From positions 1 through 64,000 of the forward strand of contig CALFYL010000407.1 in the NCBI GenBank assembly GCA_937952135.1: DNA of 64,000 bases, given 5' to 3'. Source of the stretch: an uncultured Planctomycetia bacterium. GTDB taxonomy: Bacteria > Planctomycetota > UBA1135 > GCA-002686595. A program made the position numbers and the translations under genes. This document shows positions 7,618 through 17,220 of this stretch, piece by piece (the stretch's first letter is position 1; the number at the start of each line of letters is the position of its first letter). The notes beneath the pieces were generated by a model, which saw only the letters and a program-made list of their open reading frames with translations, made no database searches and was not told the DNA's origin.

Positions 7618-10600
7618 TCAACGGCTGTGGTAATCGTTCGCGGCGTAGGTCACGACGAGCACGGGCGGCTGGCCCGCTGCGAAGTTGCGCACGCAGCGCC
7701 AGGCATCGCTCGCGGTCGGCGCGCCGTCGAGCACGAAGCCGAGCGCGCTGCCGGGCTGCCAATCCGCGCGCGAAACGATCTCCTGAACGATCGAGGTGAG
7801 GTCGGGCGAGCTGAGCAACTGGCCGGCGAAGGGCAGCGACGGCGACCACGCGACCGACGCCGAAGTGAGCGGCGCATGCTGCGTGAGCGGCGTCGGGCTC
7901 CCGAACACGAACGCCGGCGCGGCGGCGACGTCGTAGCCGCGGATCTGCACGAGAACCGGCCCGTATTGGTCGCTCGTGGCGCGCATCTCGAGCCGCGCGG
8001 AGACGATCGTCGCGCCCTCGGGGATCGCGGCGGGGAACTCGAAACCGGCCTCGAGCGGCTGCGTGTCGCGGCCGAAGCAGATCCCGGAGGGGTCGTAGAG
8101 GTTCGCAGGCTGCTGGCCGTTCGCCCAATGCTCCGCGTTGCGGTTCGAGGCGGGAACGGCGAGCGTCACCGTCGACTGATTGCGCGGCGCGTAGAAGGCC
8201 GTGAGCTGCGCGCCGGCGGGCGGCACGCGGAAGTAGTGCGCGAGCGGACGGTTGTCGGACCACCACAGGAAGTCGACCGTCACGGGGCCGAACGAGTACG
8301 TCGGCTGCGCCTGGACGAGGTGGCGGTGGTTTACGAGCGAGAGCACGGTGGTCGGTGTGAGCGTCGCTTCGCCGTCGATGAACAGCGGGACGCCTTGCAC
8401 GGTGCTCGCGAAGGTCACGGACGCGAGCTCGGGCGCGAGCGGGCGCGCGGCGCCGCTCGAGAGGCCGTGCGAGTCGGTCGCGGTGAGATGGACCTCGTAG
8501 TGCGTGCCGACCGGCGAGTGGCCCGTGGTCGGAACGGTGAACTGGCCCTGCGCGACGCCGGGGAACGGCCCCGCGAAAGGGTGCACGTGCGCGCCGTGGA
8601 CGAGCACGACCTGCCACGACAGCGCCGCTGGCGGAAGCGGGCCGTCCTCCGCGTCGGTCGCCGAACCGCTGAACGAGACCACGTCGCCGGCTCGATAGCT
8701 CGCACCCGCGGCAGGCGTGAGGATCTGCACCTGGGGCCGCGCTCCGACCGTGATCGCGAGCGGCGCAGCGGCGCTCGACGAAGCGCCGTCGCTCACCGTC
8801 AAACGCGCCTCGAAGGCGCCGAAGCTCGAGTACGTGTGCTGAGGGTTGGGTGCGCTCGAAACGGCGCCGTCGCCGAAGTCCCACGCGAACGTGAGCGCGC
8901 CGGGGCCGCTGTCGGGATCGTTCGAGCCCGCGCTCGAGAACTGCACGACGTGCGGCGGCGCGGCGCCGAGCTTCGGGTTCGCGGAGGCTTGCGCGACGGG
9001 CGACTGGTTTCCGCTGCCGCTGTACTGGATGCGATGGAGCGCCGCAGGGTCGGGCGCGCCCGTCCAAGCGACGCCGATGGTCACGTAGTAGAGCGCTCCG
9101 TCGGGTCCGACCTCGAGGTCGACGACCGTGCCCGCTTCCGGCGCCGCGAGAAAAGGCTGCACCGACTGCAACGCGCCCGCGCCGTCGAAGGTCGCGCGCC
9201 GGATCCAGCGGCTCGCGTAGTCGCCGAAGAACAGATTGCCCTGGAATTCCGCGGGAAAGCTGCTTCCGCGATAGACCGCGCCGGCCGTGACCGAACCCTG
9301 CGGTTGGTTCCAGAAGAACTGCGGATCGTCGTGCGCGTAGCCGAACAACGGGAAGGTGTACGCGGAGCAGCTCGACACGAAGCACGCCGGGCCTTCCTGG
9401 TTCGGCCAGCCGAAGTTCGCGCCGGCGGCGATCTCGTTCAGCTCCTCGAAGGAGTTCGTCGCGTTCCCGCCGACGTCGCCGAGGAACATGCGGCCCGTGA
9501 GCGGGTCGACGGCGAGTCGGAACGGATTGCGGAAGCCGAGCGAATAGATGCGCGGCGCCGCGCCGCTCACTCCGACGAAGGGATTGTCGGCGGGCGTCGA
9601 TCCGTCGGAGTGGATCCGCAGCAGCTTGCCGTACTCGTTGGCGAGCGTTTGAGCGTTGGCCGGCGTGCGCTGGTCGCCGACCGCGATGTAGAGCCGGCCG
9701 TCGGCGCCGAAAGCGAGCGCGCCGCCGTGGTGGAAGTCGGACGCAAGGTCGGCCGCGGCCCACACCACCTGCGCGCTCGCGAGGCTCGCCGTGGAACCGA
9801 CGACCGTGAAGCGCGTGACAACGTCGCGCGGCTCCGGCGTCGTGTGGAACGCATACAGATAGCCATTGCTCGCGAACTGCGGATCGAGGCACAGCCCGAC
9901 GAGCCCGCGCTCGCCGCCGCCGTTCTCGCTCGGAATGTCGATCAGGGGCTGCGCCTGCAACTGCCCGCTCGCGTACACGCGCACGCGGCCGTCGCGCTGG
10001 CCGACGAACAGCCGTCCGTCGGGAGCTATGCAAAGCGACGTGGGCTCCGAAAACCCGCTCGCGAGCGTCGTGCGCACGAAACCCGCGGGCAGCGAGCCGA
10101 CGACGACCGGCGCGGTGTTCGACGGGTGCGCGGCGTAGCTCACCCACTCGCCATTTCCGGGCTGCCCCGCGATCAACTCGCCCGCGGGCGCTTGCGCGGC
10201 GCTGGTGTCGGCGAGCACGATGCCCGCGCCTTCCTCGAAGCGAAAGTAGCCCACGAGCCCGGGCGCGTTCGGCGCGAGCACTCGGTCGAAGGTCGCTTGA
10301 AGCTCGCTCGCGCTTCGCGCGGTGCTCCACACGCGCAGCTCGTCGAAGTAGCCGTCGAACGACGGAAACGACGCGCCCGCGTCGTGCTTCTCGGCGCCGA
10401 GCACCAAGTACGGCCCCCACGGCGTCATCTGCGACGGCACGCCCCCGTCGGGATAGCTCAGATCGGCGCTCGAAACCCCGAGCGAGCTCGCGAAGTCGAG
10501 CTGCCCGTCCACGTAGATGAACTTCTGGCCGCTCGCTGCGTCGCGCACGCACGCGACGTGGCGCCACGTCCCGTCGAGCACGTTGCGGTCGCCTTCGATC

Positions 10601-11013
10601 GTGTTCTCGCCGTCCGCGCCGCTGTCGCCCGGCCCCGTGCCGAAGCGCACGAAGCCGCCCGCGATCGACACGCCCCAGTCGCGTCCCGAGCCGCCGAAGA
10701 TGTCGCGGTCGACGACCGTGTTGCCCCAGATCCAGTTGAAGTCGGCGCTCTCGACATCGCCGCCCGCGTTCGTCGTCGCGTTGTCCGCAAGCGCGCCGCG
10801 CACCCAGAACTCGAGCGTGAACGATCCCGCGCCGACATCGCACGGCGAGCTCGCGTTCGGGCCGGGCGCGTCGTCGTCGACCGCGATGCGCGCGCGATCC
10901 TGCTGCGCGGCGCCCGTGCCGTGGAAGCGCAGCGCGAACTGCGAAGCCTGCGCCGCTAGCGGCGACGAGAACGCCGCGACGCCCGAAAACAACAAGAACG
11001 CGCGCTCGCGCAT
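7618..11013 (-). CDS. Secreted LamG / sugar-dehydrogenase-like / PKD multidomain protein
   Basis: A 1131-residue exoprotein with a signal peptide (about 1-22, cleavage near LAAQA). Domains in order: a LamG/concanavalin-like module (about 25-265, including GTWRHVACVRD and FDELRVWSTARS); a glucose/sorbosone dehydrogenase-type beta-propeller (about 305-665, with GERGLVGLCLDP, HHGGALAFGADGRLYIAVGD and GFRNPFRLAVDP); a PKD domain (about 672-755, WDFGDG); one or two further beta-sandwich modules; and a C-terminal jelly-roll-like domain ending SIVQEIVSRADWQPG. The dehydrogenase motifs suggest PQQ-dependent oxidation of a sugar, but activity is unproven. It lacks the RDP-type C-terminus found in neighbouring exoproteins. 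A TAGACT hexamer lies upstream at 11073-11068. Confidence 0.85.
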   Translation of the reverse strand: MRERAFLLFSGVAAFSSPLAAQASQFALRFHGTGAAQQDRARIAVDDDAPGPNASSPCDVGAGSFTLEFWVRGALADNATTNAGGDVESADFNWIWGNTVVDRDIFGGSGRDWGVSIAGGFVRFGTGPGDSGADGENTIEGDRNVLDGTWRHVACVRDAASGQKFIYVDGQLDFASSLGVSSADLSYPDGGVPSQMTPWGPYLVLGAEKHDAGASFPSFDGYFDELRVWSTARSASELQATFDRVLAPNAPGLVGYFRFEEGAGIVLADTSAAQAPAGELIAGQPGNGEWVSYAAHPSNTAPVVVGSLPAGFVRTTLASGFSEPTSLCIAPDGRLFVGQRDGRVRVYASGQLQAQPLIDIPSENGGGERGLVGLCLDPQFASNGYLYAFHTTPEPRDVVTRFTVVGSTASLASAQVVWAAADLASDFHHGGALAFGADGRLYIAVGDQRTPANAQTLANEYGKLLRIHSDGSTPADNPFVGVSGAAPRIYSLGFRNPFRLAVDPLTGRMFLGDVGGNATNSFEELNEIAAGANFGWPNQEGPACFVSSCSAYTFPLFGYAHDDPQFFWNQPQGSVTAGAVYRGSSFPAEFQGNLFFGDYASRWIRRATFDGAGALQSVQPFLAAPEAGTVVDLEVGPDGALYYVTIGVAWTGAPDPAALHRIQYSGSGNQSPVAQASANPKLGAAPPHVVQFSSAGSNDPDSGPGALTFAWDFGDGAVSSAPNPQHTYSSFGAFEARLTVSDGASSSAAAPLAITVGARPQVQILTPAAGASYRAGDVVSFSGSATDAEDGPLPPAALSWQVVLVHGAHVHPFAGPFPGVAQGQFTVPTTGHSPVGTHYEVHLTATDSHGLSSGAARPLAPELASVTFASTVQGVPLFIDGEATLTPTTVLSLVNHRHLVQAQPTYSFGPVTVDFLWWSDNRPLAHYFRVPPAGAQLTAFYAPRNQSTVTLAVPASNRNAEHWANGQQPANLYDPSGICFGRDTQPLEAGFEFPAAIPEGATIVSARLEMRATSDQYGPVLVQIRGYDVAAAPAFVFGSPTPLTQHAPLTSASVAWSPSLPFAGQLLSSPDLTSIVQEIVSRADWQPGSALGFVLDGAPTASDAWRCVRNFAAGQPPVLVVTYAANDYHSR

Positions 11014-11067
11014 GGGGAACCCACTCCGGCGGCGCCCCCGCCCGTCCGAAGGGGCGCCGTGGAGGAG

Positions 11068-11073
11068 AGTCTA
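11068..11073 (-). promoter_or_regulatory. Candidate -10 element TAGACT
   Basis: Minus-strand TAGACT 54 nt upstream of the ATG at 11013. The same hexamer precedes the genes at 13275 and 38120. No recognisable -35 hexamer is present. Confidence 0.4.
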
Positions 11074-11089
11074 CGCTCGCGGCCGCGAA

Positions 11090-12913
11090 TCAGGGGTTCA
11101 CGACGAAGCGCAAGGCGTTGCTCAGGCTGCTCGAAGCGGTCGCTTGGGGGTCGCGAGCGCGGTACTGCGTGAAGACTTCGGCGCCGACGACGAGCGCGGG
11201 GTCGATGCCGCTCTGGATGCGGGCGTTGAAGTCGAAGGCGTACGCTCCGGTGCAGTCCGAGCCCGTCGGCGAGCCGCCCGAGCCCTGCGCGTTCGTGCGC
11301 GCGAACGGCGTCGCGATGCACAGCGTTCCGCCCTGGTACGGCGTGTTTCGCGGCGCGAAGGAGTACGTGAGCATGCCGACGCGCTGGTTGAGCACGTTCG
11401 AGCACGTCACGAGGAACGGGCTCGCCGACGTCGCGCTCGCGCTGCCGCTCCAGCTCATCGCGGGCGAGCAGCCGAGGCTGTTCACCTTCGCGGCGCAGTA
11501 CACCCCCGGGAAGGTCGGGAAGAGGCGGTAGCTCTTGAGCTTGCCGCAGTCGGTGCTCGGCGTGTCCGCGGACGAGCCGCCCACGACGAAGTCGAGGAAC
11601 CCGTCGCCGTCGAGGTCGTCGAAACCGCCGAGGAACGCGTCGCCGAGGCGCTCGTTGTTGGCGCCCGTCACGCCGCCGATGCGCACGCCGGTGCGGCCCG
11701 AGTAGATCCACGCCGCGCCGCGTCCGGGGCCGCTCGGAAGCGTGACCGAGTAGGCCGGCGATCCGATGAGGATCTCCCCGACGCCGTCGCCGTTGAGGTC
11801 CGGGCTCGCGCACACCGCGGCGCCGTAGAGCAGCGTCGTGAACTGCGGATTGGGCAGGATCGGATCGAGCTCGTAGAGCTCCTTCGGCACGGTGTTCGAG
11901 AGCATGCGCGCACCCGACACGACCACCGCGCGGCCGACGAGCGAGTTGATGCCGCCGATGCGGTCGGGCGCGCCGACCACGAAGTCGACGACGCCGTCGC
12001 CGTTGTAGTCGTGCTTGGCGTCGACGGACTTGCCGAGGTGCTCGCTCGCCGTGGTCGAGCGGTACTGCGCGAAGATCGGGCTCGCGTGACCGGCCGGCGT
12101 CGGCAGCGCCTTCATCACCCACAGCGCGCCGCCTTCGAAGGGTCCGTTCGTGAAGGTCGCGAAGGGCGAGCCGATCGCGACGTCCTGGAAGCCGTCTCCG
12201 TCGAGGTCGAAGCCGCTCGCGATCGACCAGCCGAAACCGGCCTCGCCGCTGTTCGCGGTCAACGTCACCGGCAGCGCGAGGGTGCTGAAGCCCGCGAGCG
12301 TGGCGATCGCGCCGCCCGAGAGCACCGCCACGCCGCCGGAGAGCTGGTTCTGCACGCCGGGCGCCGAGACCGCGAAGTCGGTCTTCCCGTCGCCGTTCGT
12401 GTCGCCGACCGTCGCGATCGAGCTGCCGAAGCGCTGGTTCGCCGTGTTGCCGTAGACGCGCTTGAACTCGCTCGCGTTGGCGCCGTTCACGATCAGCACT
12501 GCACCGCCGCTCGTGCCGACGGGTGTGTAGGTCACGCCGGGTGCGCCGACCGCGAACTCGGGCACGCCGTCGCCGGTGAGGTCGCCGACGTTCGCGACCG
12601 CGCTGCCGAAGAGCGCGCCGGAGTTGAACACCCACGACGCGTCGTAGGTCCACAGCACGCTCGCGCCGGCGCCGGTGGCGAGGTACTGGCCCGAGATGCA
12701 CTGCGCGCGGCCGATGTTGTTGCCGTGCCCCGGCGAGCCGACGACGACATCGTCGTAGCCGTCGCCGTTGAGATCGCCCGCGTCGGCGATCGCCGTTCCG
12801 AAGCGCTCGGCGGCGCCTCCGCTCACGGCCGCGAGGAGTTGCTGCGCGTGCGAAGTCGAGCCGGTGAGCAGGACGGCGACGAGGACGGTGCTGCGTTGAA
12901 GGACAGAGTTCAT
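11090..12913 (-). CDS. Secreted FG-GAP (integrin-alpha-like) beta-propeller protein
   Basis: A 607-residue exoprotein with a signal peptide (about 1-23, ending SHA-Q). Seven FG-GAP repeats carry Ca-binding loops such as DLNGDGYDDVVVGSP, DLTGDGVPEFAVGAP, DTNGDGKTDFAVSAP and DLDGDGFLDFVVGG, enough for one seven-bladed propeller. The last 130 residues form a separate domain with YCAAKVNSLGCSP, GGTLCIATP and RDP...LSNALRFVVNP, related to the ends of the proteins at 15404 and 56253. Adhesion or carbohydrate display on the cell surface is an inference. The start at 12913 gives a normal signal peptide; longer in-frame starts do not. Confidence 0.85.
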   Translation of the reverse strand: MNSVLQRSTVLVAVLLTGSTSHAQQLLAAVSGGAAERFGTAIADAGDLNGDGYDDVVVGSPGHGNNIGRAQCISGQYLATGAGASVLWTYDASWVFNSGALFGSAVANVGDLTGDGVPEFAVGAPGVTYTPVGTSGGAVLIVNGANASEFKRVYGNTANQRFGSSIATVGDTNGDGKTDFAVSAPGVQNQLSGGVAVLSGGAIATLAGFSTLALPVTLTANSGEAGFGWSIASGFDLDGDGFQDVAIGSPFATFTNGPFEGGALWVMKALPTPAGHASPIFAQYRSTTASEHLGKSVDAKHDYNGDGVVDFVVGAPDRIGGINSLVGRAVVVSGARMLSNTVPKELYELDPILPNPQFTTLLYGAAVCASPDLNGDGVGEILIGSPAYSVTLPSGPGRGAAWIYSGRTGVRIGGVTGANNERLGDAFLGGFDDLDGDGFLDFVVGGSSADTPSTDCGKLKSYRLFPTFPGVYCAAKVNSLGCSPAMSWSGSASATSASPFLVTCSNVLNQRVGMLTYSFAPRNTPYQGGTLCIATPFARTNAQGSGGSPTGSDCTGAYAFDFNARIQSGIDPALVVGAEVFTQYRARDPQATASSSLSNALRFVVNP

Positions 12914-13274
12914 GGTGGCTCGAAACCTGGCGTCAGGTGGCTGTCCCGACATCTGCGTCGGGCGGGGAGGAGTCATCTCGGCGCCGCATCCACGGCGTCG
13001 CTCTGCTCCAGCACCTCGCCGCCCTTTCGCGCCTGCAAAATGCCGGAACTTTCGAGCTGTCCGCCGAATTCGGGGTCGCGGGCGACCGGGGCGATCCGCC
13101 GCATGCGCGAGGTCAAGGCAGGTTGAAGAAACGACCCGCGCCCCGTCGATGCAGACGCCGACCCGTTCGCCCGGCCGTCCAAAGCGCGAGCCCCCTCGTT
13201 TGAATTCGCAGCTCCAGTACCTAGCACCCGCAGTGGTCTGCGGTCGGAAACGCGGGCTAGACTCCGCGGCTTCG
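12914..13274. other. 361-bp divergent intergenic region
   Basis: It lies between the divergently transcribed FG-GAP protein and glycosyltransferase genes and must hold both promoters. The only elements I can point to are a weak TTGAAT/TAGCAC pair (13200-13205 and 13222-13227, 16-nt spacing) and TAGACT at 13258-13263, both on the plus strand. No gene is visible. Confidence 0.5.
13258..13263 (+). promoter_or_regulatory. Candidate -10 element TAGACT
   Basis: TAGACT ends 11 nt before the glycosyltransferase ATG, and no Shine-Dalgarno sequence lies between. The spacing would give a nearly leaderless transcript. Confidence 0.45.
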
Positions 13275-14453
13275 ATGCGGATCCTGGCCATCACCCAGAA
13301 GCTGCCGAGCCCGGTGCACGACGGCTACAACCTGCGCATGGCCGCCTACTTGCCGCGGCTCGCGGAACGCCACGAGGTCGCGCTGGCGTCGCTCGAACGC
13401 GGCGCGCTGGATCCCGCGCTCGAAAAACGTCTCTCGGCGGTGCTGCGCGTCCCCGAACGCGAGCCCCCGCGCGAGTCGCGGATCTCGCACGCGCTCGGCG
13501 TGCTGTCGCCCGACGAGCTCTACGACCGCGACCCGCACGTCGACGCCGAACTCGCGCGCTTCTGTGCGCAGTTCCGCCCCGACGTGATCTGGAGCGTCGG
13601 CTGGCGCATGTTGCCGCACGCGCTCGACCTGCGGGGCGCGCCGATCGTCGCGGACGCGGTCGACGAGGCCGTGCGCGAGGCGTGGCTCGACCTGCGCTCG
13701 GCCCCGACGCCGCGCCGCTTCGTGCACCTCGCGCGCGTGCTGCGCTTCGAACGCCGCTACTTCCCCCGCGCCGAGCGGGTGCTGTTCGTCTCCGACCAGG
13801 ACGCGCGCGTCACGTCGAAGGTCGCGCCGGGCTCGCGCTGCGTCGTGACGCCGAATGGCGTCGACATCGAGCACTACCGGCCCGAGGCCGGCCCCGAAGA
13901 CGCCGATCTGCTCGTGTTCGAGGGCGCGCTCGTGCACCCGCCGAACGTGCAGGCCGTGCGCTACTTCGTCGCGGAGGTCCTGCCGCGCATCCGCGCCGTG
14001 CGCCCCGCCGCGCGCTTCCTCGTCGTCGGCCGCGACCCGCCGCCGGAGCTGCTCGAGCTCTCCAAACCCGACCCGCGCACGAGCGGCGTCGAGTTCACGG
14101 GCTTCGTCGACGACGTGCGGCCGTACGTTCGACGCGCGACGCTGTTCGTGTCGCCGCTGATCGGCGGCGCGGGCCTGAAGAACAAAGTCCTGCAAGCGTG
14201 GGCGCTCGGCAAAGCGGTGGTCGCGACGCCGATGTCGCTCGGCGGCCTCGAGGCGCGCGACGGCGAAGAGCTGATCGTCGCCGACGGCGCCGAGAACCTC
14301 GCCAGCGCGTGCCTGCGGGCGCTCGCCGATCCCGCTCTGCGCGCGAAGCTCGGCGCCGCCGGCCGGCGCGCCGCGGTCGAGCGTTTCTCGTGGGAGTCCG
14401 CTACCGCGCGCCTCGAAGCCGAGCTCGCGCGCGTTGCGACGGCTCGCCGCTGA
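13275..14453 (+). CDS. Glycosyltransferase, GT4-like (GT-B fold)
   Basis: A 392-residue cytoplasmic sugar transferase. The N-terminal Rossmann half begins MRILAITQKLPSPVHDGYNLR, typical of GT4 enzymes that build surface polysaccharides. The C-terminal half has VVTPNGVDIEHYRPE, a donor-binding region with VEFTGFVDDVRPYV, PLIGGAGLKNKVLQAWALGKAVVATPMSLGGLE and the closing RRAAVERFSWES. The upstream open frame to 12912 has no homology, so the ATG at 13275 is preferred. A sulfotransferase gene follows after 51 bp, suggesting the pair makes and sulfates a glycan. The donor and acceptor cannot be told from sequence. Confidence 0.9.
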   Translation: MRILAITQKLPSPVHDGYNLRMAAYLPRLAERHEVALASLERGALDPALEKRLSAVLRVPEREPPRESRISHALGVLSPDELYDRDPHVDAELARFCAQFRPDVIWSVGWRMLPHALDLRGAPIVADAVDEAVREAWLDLRSAPTPRRFVHLARVLRFERRYFPRAERVLFVSDQDARVTSKVAPGSRCVVTPNGVDIEHYRPEAGPEDADLLVFEGALVHPPNVQAVRYFVAEVLPRIRAVRPAARFLVVGRDPPPELLELSKPDPRTSGVEFTGFVDDVRPYVRRATLFVSPLIGGAGLKNKVLQAWALGKAVVATPMSLGGLEARDGEELIVADGAENLASACLRALADPALRAKLGAAGRRAAVERFSWESATARLEAELARVATARR

Positions 14454-14504
14454 AGTTCACCTCTCCGCGCTCTCCCCTCCGCGCCCGCTATCCTCCGCCA
14501 CCGC

Positions 14505-15377
14505 ATGGCCCGCCCCCCGCTGCTCGCCTTCTTCGGCCACCACAAGTGCGCCTCGACCTGGATCCACAACATCGTGGACGCGGTGTGCGCCGACGCCGGC
14601 TGGCGGCGCGACTACTTGTACGGCGAGCACCTGTTCGGCGGCGACCTCGCCGCGCACGTCGCGCGCGAGAAGCTCGACTGGATCAGCTACGTCAACGCCG
14701 ACGCGAAGCACCTCGCGCGCCTGCCGCAACTGCGCGGCTTCCACATCGTGCGCGATCCGCGCGACCTCGTGGTGTCGGCCTATTTCTCGCACCGCCACAG
14801 CCACCCGACTCACGCGTGGCCCGAGCTCGTGCCGCACCGCGAGCGACTCGCCCAGCTCGACAAGCGCGAAGGCCTGCTCGCCGAGATCGAGTTCTCGGGC
14901 CAATTCCTCGCGCAAATGGAAGGCTGGGACTACTCGCGACCGGACGTGCTCGAGCTGCGCCAGGAAGTCTTCACCAAGGATCCGTACCGCGGTTTCCTCG
15001 AGGTTTTCCGCTTCCTCGGCGTGCTCGACGAGTCGCACTACAACAAGGCGCGCTGGATTCCCTACCTCGCGAGCGCGGCGCTCAACATCACGAACCGCAA
15101 GTTCGGCCGGCTGCAGCCGCTGCGCGCGCCGATGGAGGCGATTCCGGGCGAGCGCTTGCTCGGCGTCGTGTTCGACAACCGCTTCGAGAAGTTCTCGGAG
15201 GGTCGCGGCAAGGGCAAGGAAGACGTGAAGAGCCACTACCGCAAGGGCGCGGGCGGCGATTGGGTCAACCACTTCGAGGACGTGCACGTCGCGGCCTTCA
15301 AGCGCCGCTGGAACGACCTCGTGCTGAAGCTCGGTTACGAGAGCGATCCGAGCTGGGGCTTGCCCCCGGCAAAGTGA
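14505..15377 (+). CDS. Sulfotransferase-family protein (PAPS-dependent)
   Basis: A 290-residue enzyme likely to transfer sulfate from PAPS to a carbohydrate or other hydroxyl acceptor. The 5'-phosphosulfate loop is FFGHHKCASTWIHNIV (about 10-24), with the phosphate-binding Lys and Ser/Thr. The 3'-phosphate motif is FHIVRDPRDLVVSAYF (about 80-95). A C-terminal RKGAGGDWVNHF (about 246-257) matches the conserved RKG..GDW.N.F motif of sulfotransferases, so all three cofactor motifs are intact. It follows the glycosyltransferase on the same strand. A TATCCT hexamer lies 10 nt before the ATG, so it may also have its own start site. Confidence 0.9.
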   Translation: MARPPLLAFFGHHKCASTWIHNIVDAVCADAGWRRDYLYGEHLFGGDLAAHVAREKLDWISYVNADAKHLARLPQLRGFHIVRDPRDLVVSAYFSHRHSHPTHAWPELVPHRERLAQLDKREGLLAEIEFSGQFLAQMEGWDYSRPDVLELRQEVFTKDPYRGFLEVFRFLGVLDESHYNKARWIPYLASAALNITNRKFGRLQPLRAPMEAIPGERLLGVVFDNRFEKFSEGRGKGKEDVKSHYRKGAGGDWVNHFEDVHVAAFKRRWNDLVLKLGYESDPSWGLPPAK

Positions 15378-15407
15378 TGGCGCGCTGACGGCGCCGCGCC
15401 GCATCAC
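15374..15407. terminator. Hairpin spanning two convergent stop codons
   Basis: GTGATG (15374-15379) pairs with CATCAC (15402-15407), and the adjoining GGCGCG/CGCGCC extends the stem with a one-base bulge. The arms contain the stop codons of both convergent genes. Probably a bidirectional terminator; no T-run is present. Confidence 0.5.
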
Positions 15408-17206
15408 GGCAGCACGACGTAGCGAAGCGCGCTCGAGAGATTCACGCCGCTCGGGGCCTGCGGGTCGCGGCTGAAGAGCTGCAAGCGGATCGTGGCGCCG
15501 ACGGTGAGCAGCTCCGGCGCCGGCGCGCCGCCCGCGAGGCCGGCGGCGAACTGTTGGAAGTCGAGGACGAACTCGCCGCTGCACGGCTGCGCGGCGACGC
15601 CACCGGAGTCGAGAACGGGCGCGCGGCGAAGCGGCGTCGCGACGCAGCGCGTTCCCCCGAGCCAGGGCAAATTCGCCGAGCCGTTCGCGCCGTAGAAGAA
15701 CAGCCCGGCGCGCTGCGGAAGCACGTGGCCGACGCGCACGACGAACCCCTCCGTTCCGGCGGCGCTCGGCAGGCCGCTGAAGGTGAGCGACGGCGTGCAG
15801 CCGGCGGAGTTCGTCTGCGGCGAGCAGTAGCCCTCGGGCGACGTGCGCACGTCGAACTGCGCGATCCACGCGAGCGGCTCGACGAACAACAGCGGGCTGA
15901 ATTGGTGCGCGCGGCCGCCGACGATCAGGCGTTCGCCGCGGAAGAGCGCAGTCGCGGCGACGTCGCGCATCTCGATGCCGTCGCCGACCGTCGTGCGCAC
16001 GTTGAGGCCGGCGTCGAGCTCCGCGGTGAGCTGCAGGATCGCTGCGCGCTGCTCGAACAGCGGCGCGGGCGTGAAGAAGTGCGTGACGGCCCAGACTTGT
16101 CCCGCGGCGCCGGGCTCGAGGTGCACGCGCGACGGCGCGCCGCTGCGCGCGATCCAGTCCAAGCGCTCGGGAGCACCGCCGTTGGGCGCGAAACGCAGGG
16201 CAAAAAAGCGGTTCGCGAGCGTTTCGCGCTTCCACCCCGCGACCCACAGCGCGCCGTCGCTGGCGTAGCGCACCGCGCCGACCCGGGCGGCGACCGTCGC
16301 TCCGATGTCGATCTGTTCGGATCGCAGCAGCGCGCCGTTCGAGTCGAGCACGCGCACGAGCACGTCCTTCGAGCCGAAAAACGTCGAGGCGATGCCGGCC
16401 GTGGCGACGCGGCCCGAAGCATCGACATCGAGCGCGTGACCCTCCGCACCGAGTCCCGCGGCGCCGGAGCTCTCGCTCAGCCAAAGCACCTGGCCGTTCG
16501 CGCCCAGCCGCGCGGCGAAGGCGCGCGCGCCGACGTCGCCCACCACCGCGAGGTCGCCGCCGAGCGCCGCGGCGCCGCGCACGCGCTCCAGCGCGAGGAG
16601 ATCGAGCTCCACGCGCTGCGTGAACAAAGGCGCGCCCTGCGGCGAGAAGCCGGCCCACAACGTCGGGCCCGCTCCGGCGAGTTCGTTCGTCGCCACGAGC
16701 AGTGCGCCGTTGTCGACGAGCGCCGCGTGCACGCCGGTGTTCGCCGCGAGCAGCGCGGGCACGAGCGCGCTCCAGCGCAGATCTCCGTTCAGCTCGACGC
16801 TCACGATCGACACGCCCGGATTGAGCAAGCTTGTCGAAACGCCGACGAAGTAGCTGCGATCCGCGGCGTCGACCAGCGCGACCGGGTAGGTCGTCGAGCT
16901 CGTCGGCCCCCACTTGCGCGACCACGCGAGCGCACCGCCCGTGGAGTACTGCACGAAGCGCGACACGCCGACGGGGAAGTTCGTGTGTGTGCTCGCCACG
17001 ATCCGGCCGTCGGAGAGCACCGCCAGCGCGTCGGTCGCACAATCGCCGTCGAAGGCCTCGGGCACTTCGTAGTTCCGCGTCCAGTCGAGCGCGATCTGCG
17101 CCCGCGCCGGCGCCGCGAACACCGTCACACACGCCATCGCGGACAACGCCGCGAACCCCAAGGCCCGGCTCGAAGCCCTCGATCCCATCCCCCGTCTCGT
17201 TTCCAT
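15404..17206 (-). CDS. Secreted beta-propeller-like protein with conserved C-terminal domain
   Basis: A 600-residue exoprotein with a signal peptide (about 1-36, ending APARA). Residues 40-450 are rich in short repeated strands (DALAVLSDGRIVAST, DASGRVATAGIAS, VRYASDGALWVAG), suggesting a propeller, though I do not recognise a named repeat family. The last 140 residues form a domain with YCSPQTNSAGCTPSL, GGTRCVATP, CSGEFVLDF and a final RDPQAPSGVNLSSALRYVVLP, shared with neighbouring exoproteins. A TAGGCT hexamer (17223-17218) lies 11 nt upstream, overlapping the stop of the upstream ATPase gene. Confidence 0.75.
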   Translation of the reverse strand: METRRGMGSRASSRALGFAALSAMACVTVFAAPARAQIALDWTRNYEVPEAFDGDCATDALAVLSDGRIVASTHTNFPVGVSRFVQYSTGGALAWSRKWGPTSSTTYPVALVDAADRSYFVGVSTSLLNPGVSIVSVELNGDLRWSALVPALLAANTGVHAALVDNGALLVATNELAGAGPTLWAGFSPQGAPLFTQRVELDLLALERVRGAAALGGDLAVVGDVGARAFAARLGANGQVLWLSESSGAAGLGAEGHALDVDASGRVATAGIASTFFGSKDVLVRVLDSNGALLRSEQIDIGATVAARVGAVRYASDGALWVAGWKRETLANRFFALRFAPNGGAPERLDWIARSGAPSRVHLEPGAAGQVWAVTHFFTPAPLFEQRAAILQLTAELDAGLNVRTTVGDGIEMRDVAATALFRGERLIVGGRAHQFSPLLFVEPLAWIAQFDVRTSPEGYCSPQTNSAGCTPSLTFSGLPSAAGTEGFVVRVGHVLPQRAGLFFYGANGSANLPWLGGTRCVATPLRRAPVLDSGGVAAQPCSGEFVLDFQQFAAGLAGGAPAPELLTVGATIRLQLFSRDPQAPSGVNLSSALRYVVLP

Positions 17207-17220
17207 CTCTAACGCCTAGC

